Shown here: in pieces, positions 1-7,882 of the stretch
Layout of the letters: each line of letters begins with the position of its first letter
How positions within the stretch are numbered: position 1 is the first letter of the stretch
Origin: Actomonas aquatica
Lineage (GTDB): Bacteria; Verrucomicrobiota; Verrucomicrobiia; Opitutales; Opitutaceae
Direction: 5' to 3'
DNA: 64,000 bases
NCBI RefSeq assembly: GCF_019679435.2
Contig: NZ_CP139781.1
Location: 1,984,001-2,048,000 of the forward strand
The notes under the pieces: generated by a model
The model's database searches: none
Told to the model about the DNA's origin: nothing
What the model saw: only the letters and a program-made list of their open reading frames with translations
Made by a program: the position numbers and the translations under genes

Positions 1-396
1 GGCCTTTTCGAGGGCAGCGGCGGCGCTGCTGGACGGAATGGCGCTCAGGGCGCGGCGCGCGAGATCGCGGACGCGCGGGTCTTCGTCGTTTAGCAACTTG
101 GCCAGCGGCTTCACCGCGGATTTGGAGCCAACGAGCTCGAGCATGCGCAGCGTCCAGTCGCGCGTGGCCCAGTCATGCTCGGGGCCGGTATTGGCCAGCA
201 GTTCACGTTCGTAGGCGCGCAGGTCGCGAGCCGGGGCGTCGACCAAGGTCTGACGCAACTCGAGCCGGGCGGATTGGCGGGCGGCGTAATCATCGGCGTT
301 GAGGGCGTCGATGAGCGGGGTGATTTCGCTGGCCGTCAGCGAGGCGCAAAGTGCGCAGCAGGTGGCGGCGGCGAGGAGGAAAAAACGGGGGGACAT
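1..396 (-). CDS. Secreted HEAT-repeat-like protein, C-terminus beyond window edge
   Basis: Partial gene with 132 codons visible, running off the left edge. The ATG at 396 opens a protein with a hydrophobic leader (about residues 1-22, MSPRFFLLAAATCCALCAS...) that looks like a Sec signal peptide. A helical region follows whose second half reads like a HEAT/armadillo repeat: SAVKPLAKLLNDEDPRVRDL then ARRALSAI near residues 91-119. HEAT repeats are usually protein-binding scaffolds, so an extracytoplasmic binding role is inferred; no catalytic motif is visible. It begins 37 bp after the stop of the oxidoreductase gene on the same strand, so the two are probably co-transcribed. Function is otherwise unknown. 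Confidence 0.6.
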   Translation of the reverse strand, partial: MSPRFFLLAAATCCALCASLTASEITPLIDALNADDYAARQSARLELRQTLVDAPARDLRAYERELLANTGPEHDWATRDWTLRMLELVGSKSAVKPLAKLLNDEDPRVRDLARRALSAIPSSSAAAALEKA

Positions 397-433
397 GTGA
401 AAGAGGGAACAGGGTTGCGGTCGGCGGCGGGGA

Positions 434-1729
434 TTAGGCGGGCAGTTCGTAGCCGGCGCGGCGCGGCCGGTCTTCCCAGCGGCTGGCTTCGGCATCATCG
501 ACGATGCGCTGCTTCACCGGATCCCACCGCACGGGGCGGTTGAGGCGCTCGGCGATGCCGGCGACCTGACAGATCGTGGCGGTGCGATGGCCGATGTGGG
601 CCGAGCAGATCGGCGTCTGGCGCGAACGGATGCATTGCAGCCAGTTCTGCTGGTGGTTGTTCGACTCGTAGAGCCGCACGTCGTCGGGACCCAGCGGGCG
701 TTTGGCCAACTCGGGACGGGAGGTGTCGAGGCGACCCTCGCGGCTCACCCAGATGTCGCCCTCGCTGCCGACGAACCGGATCATGTGGTTGCGCTCAATC
801 GGGTAGTCGCGGATGACCTTAATGCCGTCGTCGTATTGGTGATACTGATACTCCTCGCCCTCGTAACCCTTGGGCACGAAGAGCGACGGCCCGGAGTCGT
901 CGCGGCCGAGCGCCCATTGCGCGATGTCGAAATGGTGCGCGCCCCAGTCGCCATTCTTGCGGGAACCGTATTCCCAATAGCTGCGCCAGCCGCCTCCGTA
1001 GTCGCCCAGCACGCGATTGGCGGTAAAGGGCTCAAAGGGCGCCGGGCCGAGCCATTTGTCGTAGTTGAACCCCTCCGGGATTTCCTCGGCCGGGCCGAGG
1101 GTCGGCGGCGGAAAACTGCCGAGGCGGGTGTGGATCTCTTTGATTTCGCCGATCCAACCGCTGCGCACCATCTCGGCGGCCTTGCGGAAGGCGTGTTCGG
1201 AGCGCTGTTGGGAACCGACCTGCAGGACGGCGCCGTAGCGACGCTCGGCTTCCACCATCGCTTTGCCCTCGGCGATGGTGAGGGTCATGGGCTTCTCCAC
1301 ATACACGTCCTTGCCCGCGCGCATGGCGGCGATGGCGATGGCGGCATGCCAGTGGTCGGGCGTTACGATGAAGACGGCATCGACCGCGGGGTCGTTCATG
1401 ATGTCCTCGTAGTCCGGCGTCGCCACCACGTCGGGGAAACCGCGTGCGGCCATGTCGGCCTTGGCGGCAGCGAGAGCCTTGGCTTTCACGTCGCACACGT
1501 AGAGGGGTTGCACGCCCGGGGTTTCGACGACGGCAACGTGACCGCCCATCTGCTTGCCGTGGCCGATAAAGGCGAGATTGATGCGGTCGTTGGCGCCCGG
1601 CACGCTCTTACGGCCAAGCACTTGCGATCGAACAATCTGGGGAGCGGCAATGAGGCAGGCGCCAAGGGCAGCACTGCGCTTGAGAAACGCACGACGCGAA
1701 TCCGAGCGAGGGGGGCGGGGGTTATTCAT
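434..1729 (-). CDS. Tat-exported Gfo/Idh/MocA-family oxidoreductase
   Basis: Predicted NAD(P)-dependent sugar or inositol dehydrogenase, 431 aa. The start at 1729 is preferred over an upstream in-frame ATG because it places the twin-arginine signal [18 protein letters not shown] at the N-terminus, so the folded enzyme should be exported. A Rossmann region follows ([15 protein letters not shown]), then the family signature [11 protein letters not shown] around residue 150 with the Lys typical of Gfo/Idh/MocA enzymes, and a C-terminal substrate domain. Exported members are common in Planctomycetes and Verrucomicrobiota and often accompany glycan breakdown; the substrate cannot be read from sequence. 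Its stop lies 37 bp from the HEAT-like gene. It is probably unrelated to the flagellar operon, which ends about 200 bp upstream. Confidence 0.85.
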   Translation of the reverse strand: MNNPRPPRSDSRRAFLKRSAALGACLIAAPQIVRSQVLGRKSVPGANDRINLAFIGHGKQMGGHVAVVETPGVQPLYVCDVKAKALAAAKADMAARGFPDVVATPDYEDIMNDPAVDAVFIVTPDHWHAAIAIAAMRAGKDVYVEKPMTLTIAEGKAMVEAERRYGAVLQVGSQQRSEHAFRKAAEMVRSGWIGEIKEIHTRLGSFPPPTLGPAEEIPEGFNYDKWLGPAPFEPFTANRVLGDYGGGWRSYWEYGSRKNGDWGAHHFDIAQWALGRDDSGPSLFVPKGYEGEEYQYHQYDDGIKVIRDYPIERNHMIRFVGSEGDIWVSREGRLDTSRPELAKRPLGPDDVRLYESNNHQQNWLQCIRSRQTPICSAHIGHRTATICQVAGIAERLNRPVRWDPVKQRIVDDAEASRWEDRPRRAGYELPA

Positions 1730-1931
1730 GAGTGGTAAGAAAGAGAACGGTCCCGGGCGCACCGGCCAAGCGCGGAGCCACCCGAGATTGAAAGCCGTTA
1801 AACTTGCGCGGTTCCGCCCCGCGGTCCGAACGAATTCTGCATCGGAGGCAAAAATTGCGCGTTAAGTAGCCGCGGTTGCCGGCACCTCGGCGTAGCTGCG
1901 CTTGAACCGCCGGTGAAAGCGCGGCCCTCCC

Positions 1932-2684
1932 CTATCGCACGGCCAGCTCGAGCAATAGCTGCGGCAGGCGATCAAACTCCACGTAGAGGTAGCGTCCCAG
2001 CAGCATGCCGAAGCCGGCAAACAGCAGCATGCCGCCCATAATCTTGAGCGGAAAGCTGAGGATGAAGACATTCATCTTCGGCACGGCCTTGCTCAGAATC
2101 GAGAAGGCCATGGTGACCAAAAAATTGAAGGCAATGAATGGCGCCGACATGCGCAGGCCCAGTTCCACCACGTGTGCGGTGCCCTGCACCATCGTCTCGG
2201 GACTCATCGGCCCCAACATACCCGCCCCCGCCGGCATGAGTTGAAAGGTGCGGGCAAAGGCTGCCAGCACCTGGTGGTGCGCGCCGAAGCCAAAAAACAA
2301 GAGTCCCGCCAGAAACATGAGCGCGGCCGCCAACGGTTCCTGGTCGGGCCGCGGGGCATCAAAACCGGGCGCGCCGCGCAGACCGATTTCGTTGGTGATC
2401 ACGCGGCCGGCCATCTCGACGGCCGCGAACACAAACTTACCCACCCACCCCAGCGCGAGACCGAGCACCAGCTCGCCCATGCTCGCCAGAATCAAAGGCC
2501 CCCACCCCGCCACGGCCCCGGCATCGATCGGCACCAGGGGCGTCAGCAAAGTCGCCAAGCTGAGGGCAAACGCGACCTTGAGCGTCGGCGGCAAGGGCTT
2601 GTTGCCCACTGTCGGGATCATCGCCAGCAGGCCCCCGGCCCGCAGTGCGATCATTACCCAACCCAATGCCGATTCGACCGTCAT
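1932..2684 (-). CDS. fliR: Flagellar export apparatus membrane protein FliR
   Basis: FliR, 250 aa, a core membrane component of the flagellar type III export gate with FliP and FliQ. The protein is almost entirely hydrophobic with about six predicted membrane segments, and starts MTVESALGWVMIALRAGGLL, like other FliR proteins. It is the last gene of the flagellar operon, 26 bp after fliQ. In many bacteria flhB and flhA follow here, but next on this strand is an unrelated oxidoreductase, so flhA and flhB must lie elsewhere. No strong intrinsic terminator was seen in the roughly 200 bp after the stop. Confidence 0.92.
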   Translation of the reverse strand: MTVESALGWVMIALRAGGLLAMIPTVGNKPLPPTLKVAFALSLATLLTPLVPIDAGAVAGWGPLILASMGELVLGLALGWVGKFVFAAVEMAGRVITNEIGLRGAPGFDAPRPDQEPLAAALMFLAGLLFFGFGAHHQVLAAFARTFQLMPAGAGMLGPMSPETMVQGTAHVVELGLRMSAPFIAFNFLVTMAFSILSKAVPKMNVFILSFPLKIMGGMLLFAGFGMLLGRYLYVEFDRLPQLLLELAVR

Positions 2685-2710
2685 GACTGCGGTGCCCGGG
2701 CAGCGGACAG

Positions 2711-2980
2711 CTACGAGGTGACGCCACCCATGCGGGTGATCATTTCCGTCGCAAACTCCGTGGTCGTGCGAATCGCCCAGGGCGCCATGGCGATGCTGGC
2801 GGCGGCGAAGACCAGCAGCTTGGGCACGAAGGACAGGGTCTGCTCCTGAATACTCGTGACCGACTGCAACACGCTGATGATAAGACCCACCGTGAGCAGG
2901 ATGATGAGAAACGGCGCACAGAGATACACGGCGAACGTGATCACTTCTTTAAGCAGATCGATGGCGGCTTCGGGAGTCAT
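2711..2980 (-). CDS. fliQ: Flagellar export apparatus membrane protein FliQ
   Basis: FliQ, 89 aa, the normal family length. It has two membrane helices (around residues 15-38 and 50-72: FAVYLCAPFLIILLTVGLII and LVFAAASIAMAPW) joined by the conserved stretch SVTSIQEQTLSFVPK. It forms the export gate with FliP and FliR. It is separated from fliP by about 127 bp holding a pair of inverted heptamer repeat arrays, an unusually long gap within this otherwise tight operon. Confidence 0.95.
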   Translation of the reverse strand: MTPEAAIDLLKEVITFAVYLCAPFLIILLTVGLIISVLQSVTSIQEQTLSFVPKLLVFAAASIAMAPWAIRTTTEFATEMITRMGGVTS

Positions 2981-2987
2981 GGGGGAA

Positions 2988-3094
2988 GAAGTAAGATGTA
3001 GGAAGTTGGAAGTAAGAAGTGGTGGAAGCGGCCAAAGGCGGTCGAGTAGGTGACTGGGTTCTTCTGACTTGTGACTTCTTACTTCATACTTGGA
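2988..3094. repeat. Inverted pair of degenerate heptamer arrays between fliQ and fliP
   Basis: Positions 2988-3022 hold five exact-period heptamers of the form GAAGTNN (one unit is GATGTAG). Positions 3060-3094 hold five heptamers of the reverse-complement form ACTTCNN. About 37 bp of unique sequence lies between, so the arms could fold into an imperfect hairpin in the operon transcript. The same architecture recurs at 41891-41991 and, more loosely, at 24046-24155. Confidence 0.85.
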
Positions 3095-3107
3095 GCGCGG
3101 AGCGCTC

Positions 3108-3941
3108 CTAGGTGGCGAAACTTTGCACGAGGCTCTGGACGACCAGATGCCAGCCGTCGACGAGGACGAAGAGCAGCAGTTTGAAGGGCAGCGAAACGAT
3201 GGCGGGCGGCATCATCATCATGCCCAGCGACATGAGCACGGACGACACCAGCACGTCGATCACCAGGAACGGCAGGAAGATGAGGAAGCCCATCTGAAAG
3301 GCGGTCTGCAGCTCGCTGATGATGAAGGCCGGGATGACCACCCGCATCGGCAGTTCGTCGACGCGGGTCGGCGGGAAACGACCGAGTTGGAGGAAGAACT
3401 CGAGATCGCGGGTGCGCGTCTGCTTGAGCATAAACTCCCGCATCGGCACCGAGGCGCGCTCGATGGCTTCACTGGAGGAAATCTCCCGATCGAGGTAGGG
3501 TCGCAGGGCTTCATCGTAGGTGCGATCCAGCACCGGGCCCATGATGAAAAAGGTCAGGAAGAGTGAGAGACCGATCACGATCTGATTGGACGGCGCACTC
3601 GGCACTCCGATGGCCGTGCGCACAAAACCGAGCACAATGACCAGGCGCGTGAAGCTGGTCATCAGCATGATGAGCGACGGCGCCAGCGTGAGCAGCGTCA
3701 TCAACAACACCAACTGCACCGTGACGCTCACGTTGCCGGTGCTGCCCTCCCCTTCGAGGCCGATGTTGAGTGAGAGGCCTTGGTTGGAATTGGCCTCCGG
3801 CGCGGGCGCTTCCGCCGCGGCGCGTTGGCCGGCGGTGGGCGCATCGAAGCTCACCGTGGGGGCGTCGTCGGTCGCTTCCTGCGCGACCAGTCCGAGCGGC
3901 AGGAGAAAGCAGAGAACCCACCACCACCAACGTCGGTTCAT
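3108..3941 (-). CDS. fliP: Flagellar export apparatus membrane protein FliP
   Basis: FliP, 277 aa. It starts with a cleavable-looking signal sequence (MNRRWWWWVLCFLLPLGL), as is usual for FliP, followed by a low-complexity acidic/Ala/Pro stretch to about residue 65. The conserved core begins at LLMTLLTLAPSLIMLMTSFT and includes RTAIGVPSAPSNQIVIGLSL. The C-terminal helices include FLVIDVLVSSVLMSLGMMMM. FliP forms most of the export-gate pore in the inner membrane. Its start codon overlaps the fliO stop by 4 bp, so the pair are translationally coupled. Confidence 0.95.
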   Translation of the reverse strand: MNRRWWWWVLCFLLPLGLVAQEATDDAPTVSFDAPTAGQRAAAEAPAPEANSNQGLSLNIGLEGEGSTGNVSVTVQLVLLMTLLTLAPSLIMLMTSFTRLVIVLGFVRTAIGVPSAPSNQIVIGLSLFLTFFIMGPVLDRTYDEALRPYLDREISSSEAIERASVPMREFMLKQTRTRDLEFFLQLGRFPPTRVDELPMRVVIPAFIISELQTAFQMGFLIFLPFLVIDVLVSSVLMSLGMMMMPPAIVSLPFKLLLFVLVDGWHLVVQSLVQSFAT

Positions 3942-4504
3942 CGCTCGGCCTCCGGGGCCGGCGGAATCACCGCGGCACTGGTGGGCAGATCATCCAGATC
4001 GGCCAGCGTATTGATGTGGCCGGGGGACACGCCCAGAAGGAAGCGACGGCCGTCGCAGGCGGCGACGACCAGGAACTGACGATTGCCGAGGGACTTGGTC
4101 TCCTCGATGTCGATCAACCGGGCGGATCCCGCGCGCCGCGGCAGACGGCCGCGTTGCAACCAGACCCAGACTCCGGCACCGACCAGCACGAGTCCGGCCA
4201 GCAGCCAGCCCGTGGATAAATGGTCCGCCGGCGCGACGGCCCCACCCCCTATCCGATTGTCTCCATCAGCCGGATACAATAGGGTGTTACCGCCGCGCTC
4301 GGCAGCAGAGGAACTGGCAGGCTCCTCAAACTCAGAAATTGTAGAAGATTCGTTCGACGTCGCGTCCTCCGCCACCGCGGTGGCGGGTTGCGGGTCAGCG
4401 GCCAAGGCCGGCTGCACCAGCTCCAATCCAGTGCAGCCGGCTACCACTAGCAGCCAGCGGGTGACGCTGGTAAAGCGACGGGAAACTGGAGAAAGAACGC
4501 TCAC
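3938..4504 (-). CDS. fliO: Flagellar biosynthesis protein FliO
   Basis: FliO-like protein of 188 aa, a scaffold that helps FliP assemble. The N-terminus is hydrophobic (residues ~15-36), followed by a Ser/Glu-rich periplasmic linker, one clear membrane helix STGWLLAGLVLVGAGVWVWL near residues 97-116, and a cytoplasmic domain with the FliO pattern DIEETKSLGNRQFLVVAACD. FliO is poorly conserved, so the call relies on this pattern plus its place between fliN and fliP. It overlaps fliP by 4 bp and starts 2 bp after the fliN stop. Confidence 0.85.
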   Translation of the reverse strand: MSVLSPVSRRFTSVTRWLLVVAGCTGLELVQPALAADPQPATAVAEDATSNESSTISEFEEPASSSAAERGGNTLLYPADGDNRIGGGAVAPADHLSTGWLLAGLVLVGAGVWVWLQRGRLPRRAGSARLIDIEETKSLGNRQFLVVAACDGRRFLLGVSPGHINTLADLDDLPTSAAVIPPAPEAER

Positions 4505-4506
4505 AC

Positions 4507-4773
4507 TCAGTCCTTGGAGCGGGAGCCCACGAGCTCGGTGATCTTGATGCCAAAGCTCTCCTCCACGACGACCACTTCGCCATAGGCGATGAGCTTGTCA
4601 TTCACGTAGAGGCCCACCGGATCGGTGGCCTGCTGATTGAGCTGGATCACGGCGCCCGGCGAGAGGTCGAGCACCTCGCGCATCGGCAGCTGGCAGTGGC
4701 CGAGCTGGACCGTGACTTTCACTTTCACGTCCAACACGAGGTCGAACGTTTTGTCATCCATTGTTCCGGGCAT
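4507..4773 (-). CDS. fliN: Flagellar motor switch protein FliN
   Basis: FliN, 88 aa, a short form consisting almost only of the SpoA (surface presentation of antigens) domain: VKVTVQLGHCQLPMREVLDL, then VNDKLIAYGEVVVVEESFG and IKITELV at the C-terminus. It builds the lower part of the cytoplasmic C-ring with FliM and FliG and takes part in torque switching and export. It lies 4 bp after fliM. There is no CheC-like extension. Confidence 0.95.
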   Translation of the reverse strand: MPGTMDDKTFDLVLDVKVKVTVQLGHCQLPMREVLDLSPGAVIQLNQQATDPVGLYVNDKLIAYGEVVVVEESFGIKITELVGSRSKD

Positions 4774-4777
4774 GGGA

Positions 4778-5812
4778 TCAGGGCTCCTGGGAAGGAAGGT
4801 TTTTGGTAAGGGTTACGGCCACGTGGTCTCCTTCGAGGCCCACTTGACCGACAAATTTGGGGGTGCCGTTGAGGGTGATGTGCGTCTCCTCGGTGATCTT
4901 GGTCGGCAATTGCAGCAGGTCACCGGGACGCAGGGCCAACAGCTCGCGCAGCGAGGTTTCGAAGGCCGGCCATTCGGCGCGCACCGGCATGGTGATGTGC
5001 TCACACAAGGGCGACATCGCCTCGGGAATGTGCACGGTGACCGGTTGGGTGTCCTTGGCGCGGCGCGCGTGGATGGACTTCACCATCGGCTCGATCATGT
5101 AGTAAGGCACGCCGATCGTGATCTGCTCGGAGCAATCGCCGAACGCAGCCTCCATGCTCAGCAGCAGCACGATGGCGTCACGCGGCGAGGTCTGCAGGAA
5201 GCGACCGTTGGTCTCGTGACCGATGAGGTGCGGATGCATCTCCTTGTCCCACTTCCACTGGTGGCACCACTGGTCGAGGATCTCTTTAATGACATCCTCC
5301 AGCAGCGAGATTTCGATCTCGGTGAGGTAGCGCTCGGCTTTCACCGAGTGACCGCGACCACCGAGCAGTCGATCGACGACCGTGAGGGCGAGGCGGGTAT
5401 TGAAGTCGAGCACGCCGACGCCGGTCAGCGGGTCGACCTTGAAGAGGCAGAGGTGGGTCGGGTTGGGCAGACCCTCACAGAACTTGGTGTAAGTGAGCGT
5501 GGTGAGCTTCGCCATCTTGAGCGAAAACTCCATGCGCAGCACCAGCGAGAGTTTGGCCTGCAGGTAGCGGATGAACTCCTCGTGAATGAGACGCAGCCGG
5601 CGCAGCTCGACCTCGGTGAGGAAGACCGGATTGCGGAAGTCGTAGTCCTCGACCTTGGGCAGCGTGGCGCCCGTCATCCGGGTGCCATCGGCGCGGAGCA
5701 TGATCTGCTCCTCCACCACCTCGGAAGAGTTGAGCAGATTATCAATCTCGCTCTGGTCGAGGATGTCGAACGGGTTGACGTCGCCGTCGGCGGAATTGTC
5801 GTCGTCTGCCAT
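4778..5812 (-). CDS. fliM: Flagellar motor switch protein FliM
   Basis: FliM, 344 aa, the normal length. The N-terminal segment LDQSEIDNLLNSSE (about residues 18-31) matches the CheY-P-binding motif of FliM, so this motor should respond to the chemotaxis proteins encoded nearby. The middle domain (about residues 50-240) is the CheC-like fold, and the last ~80 residues are a SpoA domain ending LVGQVGLEGDHVAVTLTK. It sits between fliL and fliN in the usual order. Confidence 0.96.
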   Translation of the reverse strand: MADDDNSADGDVNPFDILDQSEIDNLLNSSEVVEEQIMLRADGTRMTGATLPKVEDYDFRNPVFLTEVELRRLRLIHEEFIRYLQAKLSLVLRMEFSLKMAKLTTLTYTKFCEGLPNPTHLCLFKVDPLTGVGVLDFNTRLALTVVDRLLGGRGHSVKAERYLTEIEISLLEDVIKEILDQWCHQWKWDKEMHPHLIGHETNGRFLQTSPRDAIVLLLSMEAAFGDCSEQITIGVPYYMIEPMVKSIHARRAKDTQPVTVHIPEAMSPLCEHITMPVRAEWPAFETSLRELLALRPGDLLQLPTKITEETHITLNGTPKFVGQVGLEGDHVAVTLTKNLPSQEP

Positions 5813-5863
5813 GGGAGTGGATTCCGAGCTGCGGTGGCGGGAGAGTTCGCGAAGGAACGCGGC

Positions 5864-6436
5864 TTACTGGATAACGAAGTCCGAGAAATAGACTTGTTCG
5901 GCGAGGGCCTTGCCGAGGGCCTGGTTGTAGGAGTTAACCAGTCGCTCGCGCAGGAGGTTCTTGGCCCCGGCTTCCTCGAGTTCGACCAGCGAAAGGGAGG
6001 ACAGCACGGAGAGGGTGACATCGGTGAGCTGCACCTTGCGGGAATCGAAGGCGGAGCGCAGGCCGCCGTCGCGACCGGTGACCACGAAGGAGCACTTCAG
6101 GTAGCGCGTGCCCATGGTGCCGGCGAGGTTCACGACCATGTTTTCGAAGGCGTAGGTTTTGGGATCGCCGGCGGCTTCCCCTCCCTCGCCATGACCACCG
6201 CCGCCGTGACCACCACCGCCTTCTTCGGCGTGCTCTTCGACTTCCTCGGCGTGCTCGTCCCCATGCGCGGCATCGGGATTGAGCTCCGCCTTGAGCGCGG
6301 GAATGAGGACAAACTTCGCGACGCCGAAGGTGATCGCGGGCGCGAGCACCAACGCAGCCACCAGCGCGATGAGTGGCATCTTGTCGGCCTTGGCCGGCGC
6401 GGCGCCGGCGGGAGCGGCTTCGGGTGTATCAGACAT
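5864..6436 (-). CDS. fliL: Flagellar basal-body-associated protein FliL
   Basis: FliL, 190 aa, a single-pass inner-membrane protein that sits around the stator and supports torque. The membrane helix is MPLIALVAALVLAPAITFGV near residues 20-40. A striking His/Gly/Glu-rich linker follows (about residues 58-90; repeats of HGEGG and GGGGH). The periplasmic domain then starts at YAFENMVVNLAGTMGTRYLK and contains the conserved helix with LRERLVNSYNQALG. The linker is unusual and could bind metal or simply be flexible. Confidence 0.92.
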   Translation of the reverse strand: MSDTPEAAPAGAAPAKADKMPLIALVAALVLAPAITFGVAKFVLIPALKAELNPDAAHGDEHAEEVEEHAEEGGGGHGGGGHGEGGEAAGDPKTYAFENMVVNLAGTMGTRYLKCSFVVTGRDGGLRSAFDSRKVQLTDVTLSVLSSLSLVELEEAGAKNLLRERLVNSYNQALGKALAEQVYFSDFVIQ

Positions 6437-6470
6437 GGTATTACAGAAGGGGGGAGGCGGAGATCAGGGA

Positions 6471-7343
6471 TTACCGCTTCAGGTTGACGATGTCCTCGAG
6501 CACGGTGTCGGACACGGTGACGAGACGGGAGGATGCCTGGAAGGAGCGCTGCGCCGTGATCATGTTGGCGAACTCCTCGGTGAGATCGACGTTGGAGAGC
6601 TCGAGGGTGCCGGACTGGATGGAGCCGAGACCGCCCTCGCCCGGGCCGTTGGTGGTGCCGTCCATCGGGTTGTTGCCGATGATGCCGGCGGCGGCGAAAC
6701 CGTTGAAGAGGTTGTCGCCCTGCTTCTGCAGCGCGCTCGGATCGTTGTAGTTCTGCAGCAGGATGCGATTGGTGGTGGCGGAGGAACCGTCGGAGTAGAA
6801 CTCAACCACGTTGCCGAGCTTATCGATCGAGAAGGATTTCAGGGTTTCACCCGCGGGCGGGTTGGACCCGATGATGACGTCACCGAGGGTGGCGGGAGCA
6901 ACACCCGCGGAACCACCGGTGAGGCCCTGCACGCGGTAACCCTGCGAGCTCACGAGGTAACCCTGGTCATCGGTGCGGAAGTTGCCGGCGCGGGTGGCGA
7001 ACTGCTCACCGTCGACCGGGTTTTCCACCACGAAGAAACCGGCTCCGGAGATGCCGAGATCGGTCTCGCTGCCGGTGGTGGTCAGCGCGCCCTGGGTGAA
7101 GCGGGAGTTGATGCCCGCGACCCGCACACCCGTGCCCACCTGCACGGCGGACGTGTTGGAGGAGGTGCCGGAGGACGGGGCCGAACCGCGAATCGTGTTC
7201 GAAAAACTGTCGGCGAAGGAGGCGGAGGACGCCTTGTAGCCGGTCGTGTTCACGTTGGAGATATTGTTACCAATGACCTCGAGGCCTTTGGTGAAGCTGC
7301 GCATGGCGGAGACGCCGGAGGTGAGAGTGCCGATAAGAGACAT
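6471..7343 (-). CDS. flgE: Flagellar hook protein FlgE (short form)
   Basis: Axial flagellar protein of 290 aa with the N-terminal rod/hook signature VIGNNISNVNTTGYK (residues ~24-38), the central motif SGAGFFVVENPVDGEQFATR, and the C-terminal heptad region beginning LELSNVDLTEEFANMITAQR. Its position after flgD points to FlgE, the hook subunit. It is shorter than typical FlgE (about 400 aa) because the variable outer domains are small, so a FlgF/FlgG-like rod protein is the alternative. The flgD-flgE order supports the hook reading. Confidence 0.85.
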   Translation of the reverse strand: MSLIGTLTSGVSAMRSFTKGLEVIGNNISNVNTTGYKASSASFADSFSNTIRGSAPSSGTSSNTSAVQVGTGVRVAGINSRFTQGALTTTGSETDLGISGAGFFVVENPVDGEQFATRAGNFRTDDQGYLVSSQGYRVQGLTGGSAGVAPATLGDVIIGSNPPAGETLKSFSIDKLGNVVEFYSDGSSATTNRILLQNYNDPSALQKQGDNLFNGFAAAGIIGNNPMDGTTNGPGEGGLGSIQSGTLELSNVDLTEEFANMITAQRSFQASSRLVTVSDTVLEDIVNLKR

Positions 7344-7394
7344 GGTGCGAAGAGGTTGGTGGGTGAAGTTGCGTTAAGGCGGGTGGTTTTGGTT

Positions 7395-7847
7395 TTAGAA
7401 GGTGTCGGGATCCGTGACGGATGGAGGCGCGATGCGGGTGACGGTGGAGAGGTCGTAGCTCTGGCCGTTGATGACCACGGTGACGCCGTCGACGGAGGAG
7501 TTGTCCACCGCTTCGACGATGCCGGTGGTGAAGGCTTCACCGTCGTCGACGGTGACTTCACGACCGATGAGGTTGCTGGCCGTCGTCATCTGCTGATCGA
7601 GGCGCAGGCGGGCGAAATCGTTGGTGAGCGAGTTCATTTGCTCGAGGGAGCTGAACTGCGCCATCTGCGCGATGAAGGCGGTGTCTTCCATCGGCTTCAT
7701 CGGATCCTGCTTGGTCATCTGCACGGTGAGCAGCTTGAGAAAGTCTTCCTGCCCGAGGGCCTGCTTCGGCACACGCGTGGTGGCGGCGTTGTCCGCGGGG
7801 CCCATGCTGGCGGCGGGCATGTAAGTGGTGGAATTTACAGAAGGCAT
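7395..7847 (-). CDS. flgD: Flagellar hook-capping protein FlgD
   Basis: FlgD, 150 aa. It holds the signature region LGQEDFLKLLTVQMTKQDPM (residues ~31-50) followed by DTAFIAQMAQFSSLEQMNSL. It caps the growing hook so that FlgE subunits can assemble and is exported through the flagellar gate. At 150 aa it is a minimal form, lacking the full C-terminal FlgD Ig/Tudor extension of enteric homologues. It lies between fliK (hook-length control) and flgE, which matches its job. Confidence 0.92.
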   Translation of the reverse strand: MPSVNSTTYMPAASMGPADNAATTRVPKQALGQEDFLKLLTVQMTKQDPMKPMEDTAFIAQMAQFSSLEQMNSLTNDFARLRLDQQMTTASNLIGREVTVDDGEAFTTGIVEAVDNSSVDGVTVVINGQSYDLSTVTRIAPPSVTDPDTF

Positions 7848-7882
7848 GGCGTTCGACGAGTTGGGAGTGAAGCGGTGAGGGT

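Noticed and set aside
4637..6487. Long open frames antisense to fliM, fliI, flgE, cheA and the sugar genes (up to about 800 codons)
   Set aside because: Expected shadows of high-G/C coding strands; their proteins are His/Gly/Arg-rich with no domain, and the genes on the other strand are certain.
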